Below are positions 20,958-32,300 of a stretch of DNA of 64,000 bases, one piece after another (positions within the stretch are counted from its first letter, which is position 1; each line of letters begins with the position of its first letter). This stretch comes from Lactarius indigo (lineage: Eukaryota; Basidiomycota; Agaricomycetes; Russulales; Russulaceae): assembly GCA_025766275.1 (NCBI GenBank), contig JAFKAC010000058.1:124001-188000 (forward strand), in the 5' to 3' direction. The translations under genes were made by a program, and so were the position numbers. Under the pieces are notes generated by a model that saw only the letters and a program-made list of their open reading frames with translations, had not been told where the DNA came from and made no database searches.

Positions 20958-23746
20958 ATGTCCCGAGCTCCTGACGAGGCCAACAACGTACCCAACGCAG
21001 GACTTGCCAGTGGTGAAGGTACCGTTCTCCTACATGACTCTATCCTTACCGTTCTCACCGAAGTTCTCACCTCACTGCCGCCAAAATAGGCGACTATCAG
21101 TACCCACCTCCGTCGGCACAGAATCAAGCTTCGCATGATGTATCTAATTTTGTCGATGGTTCCGGGCCCATATTCTCGATGTACATGGAACTGGCGACAG
21201 AAGAGGACAAGAAGATGGTCGAGAACTGGAAAGCGGATGCGGACGGGATCCTCATATTTGTGCGTCTCTGTCTTTTAATCTCGTGCTTCGTACTGACCCA
21301 AATCTCGTAGACCGGTTTATTCTCTGCTGCTGTCGCATCCTTGATCTCGGTCTCAATTCAGGATATTCGACCAAACCCACAGGACACCTCCAATTTCTAC
21401 CTCGCAAATATCTACCAGACCACTGTCAACCCCAATATCTCGGCTTCCCTCCCCGCTTCCCCTCCCCCATTCTCTCCACCAAACTACGCAATTTGGGTAA
21501 ACTCACTTTGGTTCATGAGCTTGGTGATCAGTCTTACTTGTGCCCTGCTTGCGACGTTACTGCAGCAATGGGCACGAAGATATCTCAAGGTCACTCAGAC
21601 ACGTTACAGTCCAGAAAAGCGAGCACGAATTCGTTCGTTCTTTGCCGAGGGAGTTGAGAAGTGTCTCCTCCCATGGGTGGTCGAAACATTGCCGGCTCTA
21701 CTCCACATTTCCCTGTTCCTGTTCTTCGCTGGCCTGGTTGTGTTCCTATCCAACGTTTATATGACGATTTTCAAGATGGTGTTGTCATGGGTCGGCCTTT
21801 GCACGGCTGTGTACGGATGGATCACATTGATGCCAATCTTTCGTCACGATAGCCCATACTACACATCACTTTCATCCTCTGTGTGGTTCATTGTTTCCGT
21901 GATAGCAAATGTCACCTTTCAGATTTATCGGTGGATCGCCTTGTCGGTTCGCTATAGTCAGATAGTCGTTGTGACAATCAGGAACCCTTTGGTTGTCAAA
22001 GGCATCCAGAAGATAGCCGAGGAGACTGCTCTGAGGTCCCGACCAGAACTCGATGCCCGCGCCTTCATGTGGACGTTCGACAGTTTAGACGAAGATCACG
22101 AACTGGAGCGCTTCTTTTCCGGCTTACCCGGCATCCGCAGCTCCAAGGTGGTCAAAGATCCTCTGCCCAGTCTCACCGAACAGGCCAAATACAAGCTTTC
22201 CAATGCGTTGATAGGATTCTTTGACCGCACCTTCTCATCCGATTTGCTTCGCGAACCTGTCAAAAACCACCGGGCCGTCATCTGCGCGAAAGCCCTTGAC
22301 CCGCTGCAATTTCCCTATGCATTCTGGCATATCCTCGACGGAGTCATTTCTGGCGATCAACATAAGGGATTGCAAACTGCCAAATTTGTCCGTATCATGC
22401 GAGGTTGGTGCAGTAGCGGAGACCGAGAAACTGCATTACTCGGAGAGGCCATGTTCACCTGTCTTATTACAGGAGCGCAACGCCGCGACGACTTTTGGCT
22501 TATTTCCGCCCCCAATAAACTGGGAATAGCAGAAGTTGACCTCCGACGCTACGCCACAGACAGCAGCTTGTCACTTACAAGCTTGATTCACATCGCCGGC
22601 CACCGATTTAGCCAGTTCGGGAAATTGTTCTGGCTAGATCTCTGGTTCTGGGAAGTTCTAGAGGAAGCTTCAAAATTCGATGTGCAAGATACGTCACCCG
22701 ATCTGCAGCACGAGTTCTGTGCACTCTGGAATCAAATCGTTCTCAAAGCGCAGAATGACGGCAATCGGCGGATGGCGGAATTTATCCTCAAACCGATTCG
22801 GAAGGTATATATGGCTCTTCATGAAGGTACCGATGCTGCTCCAACACAATTCTCCGCCTCCACCAGTGGGTGGGATCCCGTTCTGTTTGACCCAAGCTCG
22901 TATCCGCGGTGCGACATTGTTGGCCATACTCATTACCCTGCCTCCGCAAATTCATCTTCTGCTGTCCTGCACGATGACGATGCACCACTCCCTGCTCCCC
23001 TTACCGGTCCCGATGTGCCTTCCTCGTCCGTACCTGCTCGTCCTCACGTCGTCGAAAACCTCACACATATACCGCTTGACGACTTCCACCCCCGGACCGC
23101 TCATCAGACTACCACCGAATGCCTCTCATGTTCTGTCACCTCACCAGATCCAGCGACCGCCGATGCGTTTGTCACCTCTGATGGAACAATACCCCACCCT
23201 ACTTCCGCAACCTCGACATCTGACCCTCTCCTTTTCTCTACCCCCTCACCCGCTGGCGTTGCCCTCCAACACAACGCAGATCTCATAGCGCCTTCTGATC
23301 TACCAAATCACCCTTCTTCAGCTTCTCATCCAATTCTCGACAACTTACTTCCTACAGGTTTGTCTTTGTCTTCACACTTGCCCATGACTCAATCTGACCC
23401 CTCACCATCTTTCCCGCAATCCCATCGCTTGCCAATAGTTGATACTGCTTCCAGCGCTTCCATAAGGCTGGCCTCGGTACCTGATCTGCGTGCTGCTGCC
23501 GAGGATGACGGCAGCCCAACGCTTGGTCCACACAATGAAAATGACGCTCTTGATCCCCCCTCGGCCACTGGCTTGATCCACGCAATCGCTATAGCCACCT
23601 TAGATACCTCACCTCGATCCCCGTCACCATCGGTCACTGACACGGACCCAGCCATTGCAGTCCCTTCACCACATGAACCAAATGCCGAGCGTACGGGAGG
23701 AGGTCGTCCACCACAGCCTTTCCACTGCTCATATGATATCGTTTAA
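20958..23746 (+). CDS. DUF6535-domain membrane protein B
   Basis: Four exons: 20,958-21,018, 21,090-21,259, 21,311-23,357 and 23,439-23,746, giving 861 residues. If the third intron (81 bp, in frame) is retained, the product has 888. The N-terminal SNFVDGSGPIFSMYMELA ... EEDKKMVENWKADADGILIF leads into about five hydrophobic segments near residues 78-93, 138-163, 205-226, 228-253 and 268-290, with QQWARRYLKVTQTRYS between the second and third. A soluble region follows with the family motif MWTFDSLDEDHELERFFSGL, then a long Pro/Ser/Thr-rich tail. DUF6535 proteins are strongly expanded in agaricomycetes and have no established function; multi-pass membrane location is inferred from the hydrophobic segments. 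Splice sites are canonical and shared with D and E. No inactivating change is visible. Confidence 0.87.
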
Positions 23747-24134
23747 CGTTTCCCGGTCTCTTTGATACGCGCACACGCTATAGGATATATGTTCCGGATA
23801 TCTCCTGATCAACATTTTTCCTCGTCTCGCGTATATATTGTCCTATAATATGGTGCTGACCGTGGCCCGTGGCGAAATATGTAAACTTGGTAGAGTAGAG
23901 AGTTGTGAGCAACTCGGATGAGTTTCAGCAACCCCCTTAGGTGGGCCAGTGAGCGTATCTGGCAGTGACGGGAGGCCTCTGCACGCAAACAGGTAGCCGT
24001 CTCTATTCCCTCAGCTCCAGTAGTGTCAGCGAATAGTCTCTCCTTGGGACTTTGTTGAGAGCGGCGTTGAGAATATTACATTATAGTGTTGATACCATGC
24101 GGAGTCGTTCTGAGATGGAGGACCCAGCTGAAAT
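23747..24134 (+). other. 3' flank of gene B
   Basis: No gene is supported. It contains the conserved GTGGCGAAATATGTAAAC segment shared with the 3' flanks of A and D. Host sequence ends at the TA dinucleotide (24,135-24,136) where E2 begins. Confidence 0.45.
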
Positions 24135-24136
24135 TA

Positions 24137-24163
24137 TTGCGGTTTTCATAACACTTGCCGATT
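24137..24163 (+). repeat. E2 left terminal inverted repeat
   Basis: 27 bp, matching the reverse complement of 50,777-50,803 at 25 positions. TA precedes it. Confidence 0.85.
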
Positions 24164-24823
24164 TTTACAACACTACACATACAGGCGGGGGTTGAATGGG
24201 CATCTCGGTGATCATGCCGAGTTTCTTTCTCACAAAACATAATCATAATAATTAATAAATGAAATTATACATCCTACTTATTGGTTTTGGAATTCGTTTG
24301 TGAATAAAATTTACATTCGGTCTAGTGCGAGCACGGGACAGGAAAAAACTTCATATTGAATATACATTATGAATCCCGCTGTCAACTTGTTGATGAGGAA
24401 ATTCGAAGTCGGCGAGTACAACTCATGCGCAGCATAAAACTTGAAGGACTTGCTGCCGAGGTCTTGAAGGGTAGCGTGTATATCCCAGACAGAAATTTGA
24501 GTGAGCTCAAGACACATGTCAGCTTGAGAACAGAGGAAGTGGACCCACCACAAAAGGCCACGTGTAACACCTCACTTGACATTTTCACGGTGTATGCATC
24601 ACACAACTTGCATTGTCAGTGCTGCCCATAGCCACAATTGTTGGCCCTTGCGACGGCATTTGGGGCCGAGGTCGGGGTGTGGCACATGATGAGTGGCCGT
24701 GATGGTGAGGAGGGGGAGAGCACAACTCGATGGTGCAACACGAAAAGGTAAACTCTGAAAAGTGTAAAGTATAAATAGTAGTAGGATTGGGATCAAAGGG
24801 GTTCATGGACTTACTGTAGCTCG

Positions 24824-26807
24824 ATGCCAATGTCCCCCCCTAGTACCCCTGAAACACCGGAAGCCAGTCAGCCACGACCCCGTGTGCGCAAGGTCATCCT
24901 GCATGTGTTGCGGCCATCCTCAGACATACCTGTAGCAACGCCTGGACTGCCACCGCTGCCACTGCCACCACCCGAGAGCCCACTTCAGACTCCCTCGCTA
25001 CCGCTACTGCCACTGCCACCTCCGCCATCTCCACACCTGCCGCCAGTGGTAGGCCCTCCTAGTCAAATTGGTGATCAGTACAGTTTGGCTGGTCTAGCGA
25101 TGAACACGCCACCAACCTATGCACGTCTGGGTGGTGCATCCTACCCTCCAGTGTACCTGCCAGGAATGCACCATAACCCATATGGTCTCAACATCGGCGC
25201 CAGGCCCTTTCCTCCATGGGGTTATCCCCAATACCCATTGGTACCTCTGCCAGGATTGGTGCCGGGACCCGTCGATCAAAACATTCCTAGGTGCCAGGAT
25301 CCAAGAGTGGCCCAGAGAGATGGGGGTGTGGGCACGAACAATGCCACCCCATCGTCAACTGTAAGTACACGGCTGGGCAGAACCTACCCTAACAAGGAAG
25401 TCAGTGATGGGGGTGAGCGTCACATACCTTGGTGGTAGGAAGTCAGCAGTTGACGGCTTGAAGTTTGGCGATTCCAGACGGAGGTGGTCGATGACCACAT
25501 CAAACACGCATTCACCGCACAGACCGACATGATATGGGCAGACTTCCGTGAGGAAGTCTGCCGTTGCCTCAATAGGCCATGCAGTGGGGTACGTATCATG
25601 TTCTGGATCAGTGGAGGTGGACATGCGTGGTCGGAGCTTGGGTCCGAGTTTGACTGGATGGATGCAATCGCCAAGCTGAAAGAAAAGGCACGTTCAGCGC
25701 GGACACGTGCGGTGTCCATGGAAGTCAAAGATAAGGTGAGTATCATGGTGTGTAACGAAAATATACACTGACCTTTCATATCCGCAGCACGCACATGCAA
25801 AGGTGCAGAACACCAAGGGGAAGGGGAAGGAGAAGCACTGTCACGAAGACGACATCCCCCTGGCGCCAAGTCCAGAAATGGTACGACAATTGGGCTGCCT
25901 CATCCAATTGCAGCAACACGTCGCCTGTGAGAAGCACTCTAGACCTGGAAAACGAACATACTGCCTAGTCGAGAGCACGAGTGGAGAGCACAAAGAGTTA
26001 ACCCATGAAGAGATGAGTCTGTGGGCAAAGCAGATAGTAAGCAGTGTGAATTTGAGCAGATGCAATGGGAAAGCTCACCTATTTTTCCAGTCACTCGAGA
26101 ATACGACGGTGTATACCCCACCGAACCTCAATAAATACAACTATCCGCCAACAAAAAAGGCTCGGACCGTTCGTGCAACGCCCGAGGTCCACATCTCAGT
26201 CAATATCACACCTGCAGTAGGAACAGAGAATCCAATGGTGCAAGCAACACACCAAGTCTTGACTGTGTCGATGCCCACTCCAGGTCCATCGCGTGTCGCT
26301 TGTGTCGACCGTGACTCTTCACATGCCACACCACCAAGCGTAGTGGGGCCCAGTACACAAACGCCGCCCTCACATATTTTGATCCTTCTTGATTGCCTTG
26401 CAGAATTGAGGGTGCCGATGGTGATGGAGCTGCTACGGCTCATGGATGCACAAGACCCGGCCATTGGCCTGAAATACGTCGACCTAGAGGAAGAATTAAC
26501 AGAACTCGGTATTACAGATTCAGTGATCCTGTACTCACTTCCAATCTCAATCCTCGCGTCATTTGGGGATCTCACCCATGATCTTGCCCGCCGTCTCCAG
26601 CACTTTTGCTACGACCTTTTCATCCCTCTTGGTTTAGTGGAACCGAGGGAGAGCGATGACACTACTGAAGATAACTCACTTTCTCAACAGGAAACAGAAG
26701 GGTTACTTGTGTTGAAACGTGATAAGTACGTAAGGACCTTATCTATAGCAGTTACGACATTACTGTACTATATTTACCATATTAGGCAGTCACGATACGT
26801 ACAATAG
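24824..26807 (+). CDS. Proline-rich hypothetical protein (E2 passenger)
   Basis: Starts MPMSPPSTPETPEASQPRPR. The first exon is extremely proline-rich (PLPLPPPESP, LPLPPPPSPHLPPV) and then Tyr/Pro/Gly-rich. An intron (about 25,362 to 25,475) joins to TEVVDDHIKHAFTAQTDMIW, a second ends before HAHAKVQNTKGKGKEKHCHE, and a third is likely near 26,037. The C-terminal part has a SAM-like helical region (VPMVMELLRLMDAQDPAIG ... LEEELTELGITDSV ... LARRLQHFCYDLFIPLGL). From memory, similar proteins are common in agaricomycete genomes without known function. It runs opposite to the E2 transposase and lies between the left end and that gene, so it travels with the element. The exact 3' end is uncertain; another exon may extend to about 26,883. 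Confidence 0.6.
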
Positions 26808-26883
26808 CGGGCGTATCATGTCCCGTGATGAGGAGAAGTCCTATGACTATCTCAGAAGGGCAAAACACATTAGGCGTGTGTAA

Positions 26884-27409
26884 AAACGCGATATTGTGGA
26901 CGCCTTTACTCATCACTTAACCGCAAATGGACATGGTGGGGCCATAGAGCATAAATACCCTCCTATGTGGGGAGAGAGGCGAATACAGAACATCACCCAC
27001 TTTGCTTGTGCACATTCTCCTCTCTCATTAGTCTCTCAACCTACTCAAAGGTGAGAACGTCCTTCCTGCGTGCTGCGCTTTGGCCTATAAGGCTTTTGCT
27101 GCGCAACAACTTGAAGAAGATCACCTGGACGAGGTGATTGAAGTCTCAGACGATGAGACGGTGGTGGATGGAGTCAAGTTGGATGTGGATGGTGACAGAG
27201 CAACGTCATATGAAGTGTGAGGTGCTTTGTCAAATGTGACATGTGACATGTGACATGTCACCCCCAGCCGCGTCGTGTACATACAACTTGTAGCATGCAG
27301 CAGTAGCTTTCCCTCCTTGAGGTTTGATGCACCTGTACTGCTGTACATAGGCTATTGAAATCAAATGTTTCTCCAACAATCCATGTGCACAAGTATATAT
27401 ATAAAAAAA
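26884..27409. other. Gap between the two E2 genes
   Basis: No gene is supported. The region holds three overlapping copies of the short direct repeat TGTGACATG near 27,235-27,260 and the shared 3' flanks of the converging genes. Confidence 0.4.
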
Positions 27410-28461
27410 CTATGGAGGGACTTGGTACCCACAGTGGGTATACCAGCCCTTTGCATTGTCCACCGTGACAGAGTGGACGGCTGCCCAGAATGTGTTGTAG
27501 ACGCTGCCATCACTGGCCTCGATGTCTGCAGTGATGCGAGCACGATTTGCGCGCAGCCAAGCCTTGATGGACGAGAATGCCAACTCGATCGGGTTGAAAT
27601 CCAGGGAATATGTGGGAAGGTAAACGAGGCGAGCGCCACGTCCCTCGACCAGTTCACAAATCCCTGCGACTTTGTGAATGGCCGCATTGTTGACAACGAG
27701 GACCGAATTGGGCATTGGCCATTCGTTCATGCGTGGGAGCAGGCCTTCAACGAATTGCCGAAAAATGTTGCCAGTAATGGCGTTCTCGACAACCTCAAGG
27801 TGTAGGATCCCATCCAGGGAGATAGCAGGTAATATTGAATACTTGGTTCCACAAAGGAGAAATTCATAGCGAGAGGCACGCTCGCCACGAATGGACCACG
27901 CATGCTGCCTCCTTAGCGTCAGTTGATTGAAGTGGCTCTTGTCAGCGAAGACGAGCTGTTCTGCGCGAAAATGTGCAGTGATGAGGTCCATGAACTCCCT
28001 GCGGTCTTGTTCATTACGCTCAAGGGAACAACGTGTGATCTGTTGTCGATGTTATATGAGCCATCTGATTGGACTTGGACCCAACTCGGATGAATGAAAA
28101 CATACCGATTTCATCGTGTATCCCTTCCTTCAGAGGGAACACAGAATTGTTGGAAGTGACACCTCGACACCATATACTTCCCAAAGTTCCACCTGCAGTT
28201 CGATGAGTGAACTGTCAGGCTGGTGCTCAATGGTGCCACAGAGGAACTGTGACAGTGAGATAATGACAACGATCAATAGAGAAGATATCATACACATACA
28301 TTCACTTGAACAGCAGTGAGCGCGCGCAGCTGACCATTGTCGATTGATGATGGGAGAGAAAAGTCTCCTGTCTGGAGAAAGTGCTATGGAACCTCTTGAG
28401 CGACCGGATACTGATCCCAGTGATATCGCTGATTTCTGAATCACGCAGCCCATGCAAGGAC
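27410..28461 (-). pseudogene. DDE_3/Tc1-like transposase of E2, main part, catalytically damaged
   Basis: Continues from the first exon piece at 50,500-50,546. The N-terminal helix-turn-helix part reads LHGLRDSEISDITGISIRSL with KRFHSTFSR. After introns come PDSSLIELQVELWEVYGVEV, RRKGYTMKS, RNEQDRREFMDLITAHF, EQLVFADKSHFNQLTLRRQH, GERASRYEFLLCGTKYSILP, SVLVVNNAAIHKVAGICEL, YLPTYSLDFNPIELAFSSIK and the ending GYQVPP. Relatives, from memory, have ADES for ADKS and IDN or VDN for VNN, the latter holding the second catalytic Asp. An in-frame TGA occurs at 28,131-28,133. All three changes fit CpG transitions. A copia element separates the first 47 coding bases. The enzyme is therefore almost certainly dead. 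Confidence 0.85.
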
Positions 28462-28999
28462 TGTTGAAGTGCAGAACTAACAAGCAAAGGATAAGCTTTG
28501 AACAGCTAAAAGACAAATTAACTTCAGAGGTGAAGGGAACTCTGTTACAACTGCATACCTAAAAGACAAGTTACTATAAAGGAATGTCTATGAGTAAAGG
28601 TAATAGAGAAGTAAAGAGAAATGGGACTTACACTTCAGAGGTGAAGGGAACTCTGAAGTGTAGAGGCGAAAACAGCAGTCCTTATATACAGGACGCTTAG
28701 CTAATAATGGTCTGTGCGCACTGGTGACCCAAACACAATATAGGTGGTCTGTGCGCCAGAGGGAGAAACGGCATTGGATGGCAGAGAACAATAGCTGCCT
28801 AAAGCAGACAATGCTGGTATCTTAACAATAGAAAGGACAATAAGAACCATATATGGGTCTAACAATAAAGATAAACAAAAGCGGTCCGTATGAGTCCGGA
28901 GTGTCCATAAGTCCATAAGGGACAGATACCATATTTAGTATGTGGGCTGACTCAATCAGATCCCACAAGACATGTGACTTTAACAGTCGCATCTCAACA
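28462..28999 (-). repeat. Copia 3' LTR (intact, 538 bp)
   Basis: Begins TGTTGAAG and ends CATCTCAACA (TG...CA ends). It contains an internal direct repeat ACTTCAGAGGTGAAGGGAAC near 28,521 and 28,632. A purine tract, reading ATGGAGGGA on the minus strand at 29,000-29,008, adjoins it as the polypurine tract. Confidence 0.93.
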
Positions 29000-29351
29000 T
29001 CCCTCCATGATAGAGACAGTCCACAAGAGTGGTGCAAGCATTGAGTGGAAGTGTCTTGGCAGGACACTTTCGTTTTGCTTTACTGTACTATGAGAAATGT
29101 TTTGATTCTCTGGTTAGAGAGAATCTATGTACGCAGAAGTCCTGATAAAGGACAACTTTTTGGAGGTCTTCATGCACTGCTCTATGAGGATAATGTAGTT
29201 CTGAAGAACTACTTTTTGAAGAGCCGTGAGCTGGGAGATAAGATGGAACAGGTCCAACTTCTTCAGTTCTCTAAGAAGGGTTTTTCTTAGCTATTAAACT
29301 AGGAGTTCTGTTGCTAGTATACACAACAGTTCAACGTCCTAGAACCCATCT

Positions 29352-32300
29352 TTACACCATTCCTAGATCAGCAACCATTTTTTCAAAGGGTTCTCTGGGC
29401 AGTGACTTAGTAAGTCCATCTGCAACCATTTCCCCTGTGGGTGTACGTATCAGGTGAATGACCTTGTTTTCTACGTATTCCCTGACTACATGGTGCTTGA
29501 TCAGAATGTGTTTTGAACGTCTCCCAGTGACAGGGTTGAGAGCTAAGTCCACAGCGCCCTTATTGTCACAGTGCAGAGGAATGGGGGAGGATACCTCATA
29601 CCCCAGTTCTCCAAGGAAAGTGGCATACCACTGAGCTTGATTAGAGGCGTCTGAGAGGCTCATGTACTCTGCCTCAGTGGTAGACTGCGCAATTGTCTTT
29701 TGCTTTCTGGTACACCAAGAAATGGCTCCATTTGCAAGCAGGTAGACAAAACCTGAGGTGGAGTGCTTTTCTTCCTGATCTCCCCAGGAAGCGTCGCAGT
29801 AGCCATGAAGGCCTTCACCACCATTGCCATTCCCTCCAGCATAGCGTAACAAGTAGTCCTTGGTGCTATTAAGATAAGCTAGGACATACTTGGCTAGGCG
29901 TAAATGCTGAGGTGAGGGGTTGGAAGCGAACTGGCTAAGGCGCGCAACAGCGAAGGAAATATCAGGTCTGCTTCCAATCTGCGCATATAGCAGAGACCCA
30001 ATAATCTGTTGATACTTCTTAATCTCAGAAGTAGAGGCCTGATCTGTGTACTTGATCAAGTGTGCCTTGGCGCCAGAGGGAAGAGGGGTATATACTGGAT
30101 TGGAATCAGACATTCCAAAGTGTTCCACTACATCGCGGATGTAATCTGACTGGTTGATTTCCATGGTGCGATTAGCACAATCTCTGGTGATGTTGACACC
30201 AAGATAAGACTGGATCTCTCCCAGATCGGTCATCTCATATCGACTAGATAGAGACGCCTTCAGATCATTGATCTTTGATAAGGAACTTCCGAGTATAGTG
30301 ATGTCATCTACATATAAGATCACGAAAAGTGTATCACCCCCCTCTTGAAGATGATACATGTATACTCCTGCATCAGAGTACATCCACATAAAGCCTAGGT
30401 CGACTAGGACCCCATGGAACTGCACATTCCATGCGCAGGAAGCCTGTTTTAGGCCATAAAGGGCCTTCTGTAACCGGCACACAAGGTGCTTGGAGCCAGC
30501 TGTGACGAAACCGACTGGTTGCTCCATATAAATTTCTTCCTCCAGTTCCCCATGAAGGAATGCCGACTTGACATCCATCTGGTGAATATGCCAGTCTTCA
30601 AGCATAGACAACGCAAGAAGGAGTTGCAGGGACTCAAAGCGGGCAACTGGGGAGAAAGTTTTGTCAAAATCCACCCCCTCTAGTTGTGTTACGATCTCCC
30701 TGGACTCGTCTCTTTCTTTACTCGTCTCTTTCTTTACCGTTATTCCCTCCCCACACTATACGAGCCCTGTACGACTACGCGGACATTACGATTACCCGGT
30801 TTCCATCACGCGCCTTGCTTATCGACGTTCTCTTCTGATAAAGCTTGACATGTGCTAGTTTCCGACCTGTTCCCTCTCACGCGCGACCCCGCGTGATTCT
30901 CCATTATTCCCGATACAGCTTTGCCTTGTTCCCTGTATGGCCACTCCTTTCTTCCTTGGTTTGGCGATGGCGCCATCTGTTTGTTATGACCATACAGTGC
31001 GATCTCTATTTAATCCTAGTTATACCTAGCTTGTACGGTAGACTAGACTTCTTGTGTAATACTACACTCGTCGACGCACAGTCTCCTTGACCTCCGATCC
31101 TTGCCTTCGCTAGACCTTCGAGTCTTAGCCTCCCTCTATAGTCCAAGTGACACGTGTCCTTGTGACTCTTGTGCATCACTCATACTGAAGTCGAGCCTTT
31201 GAGCTTTGACTACCGCACGGTTGACTGACTTGATACAGGTCGTATCTAACGCCCCTGTAGTGGCGTTACAAGTTGGGTGAACCCTTTTGCCACTAGCCTA
31301 GCACGAAAGCGTCCATCTGCTTTCTTTTTGAACACCCATTTACACTTGACCACCTTCCTTCCTTCAGGAAGGGGCTCAAGCCTCCAGACATCAAGCTTGT
31401 CAAGAGTGTCCAGTTCATACTGGCACGCTTCAAGCCAATCGACAGCTTGGTCAGACTCCATGGCTTGCTTAAAAGTCTGTGGGTCCTTATAGCCAGGCAC
31501 CTCAGCAGCATTCAGCAAGTCCATCATTCCCAGTCTGCTGCTCCCAGGCACAAATTCATCGTTCTCCTCTGTGTAGTAGCGAGGATTTGTGAATCGTACC
31601 CTAGTTCCATACCGTGGACGAGGGGGAGAAGTAACTAACCCATTCCTCGGAGATCTAGGTGTTTCCCTAGGAGGGGAAATATCCCTATTGAAGTTGGGGG
31701 CAGGGATTGGGGCTGTTACTACAGGCGGTCTCCCTTGCGAACGAGTGCAAGGGCGCCTTGGAGTTGTGGGAGCAGGAGCTTGGGAGGGGGGAGTGTGGTA
31801 TATAGTCTGGTCAGCAGGGTGTGGAGAGGTGTTGGGAGGTGTGCTAGGCTGTTGTACTGGTACTGCGGGCACCTGAACAGGTGGTAACACAAAAACTGGT
31901 GTTTGAGGTGCCGCAGGGGCAACAGCTGGCGTAGGCTGACTAGGCACTACAAAGAATATCTCACTGGCAACAGCAGCCCCTTTAGTAGGTTCGCCGGACA
32001 CAGGAGAAGTGATTGGTTGATTGGAGTGACTAGTCAGGTCACTCAGGGATGGGAAGGTAGCTTCGTCAAATGTAACATCTCGTGAAGAGACGAAGCACCG
32101 GCTATGTCTATCCCAGAGTTTATAACCCTTTGAATTGGGTTCATAGCCCACAAACACGGCTTCCTTTGACTTAGGATCTAATTTGCACCGGTTGTGTTCT
32201 GGTACATGATAGTAGGCTTTGCAGCCGAATACTCTAAAGTAAGAGACATCTGGGACTGTACCATCCCAGAGCTCCAGCGGAGTTTTCCACTCATTAGAAC

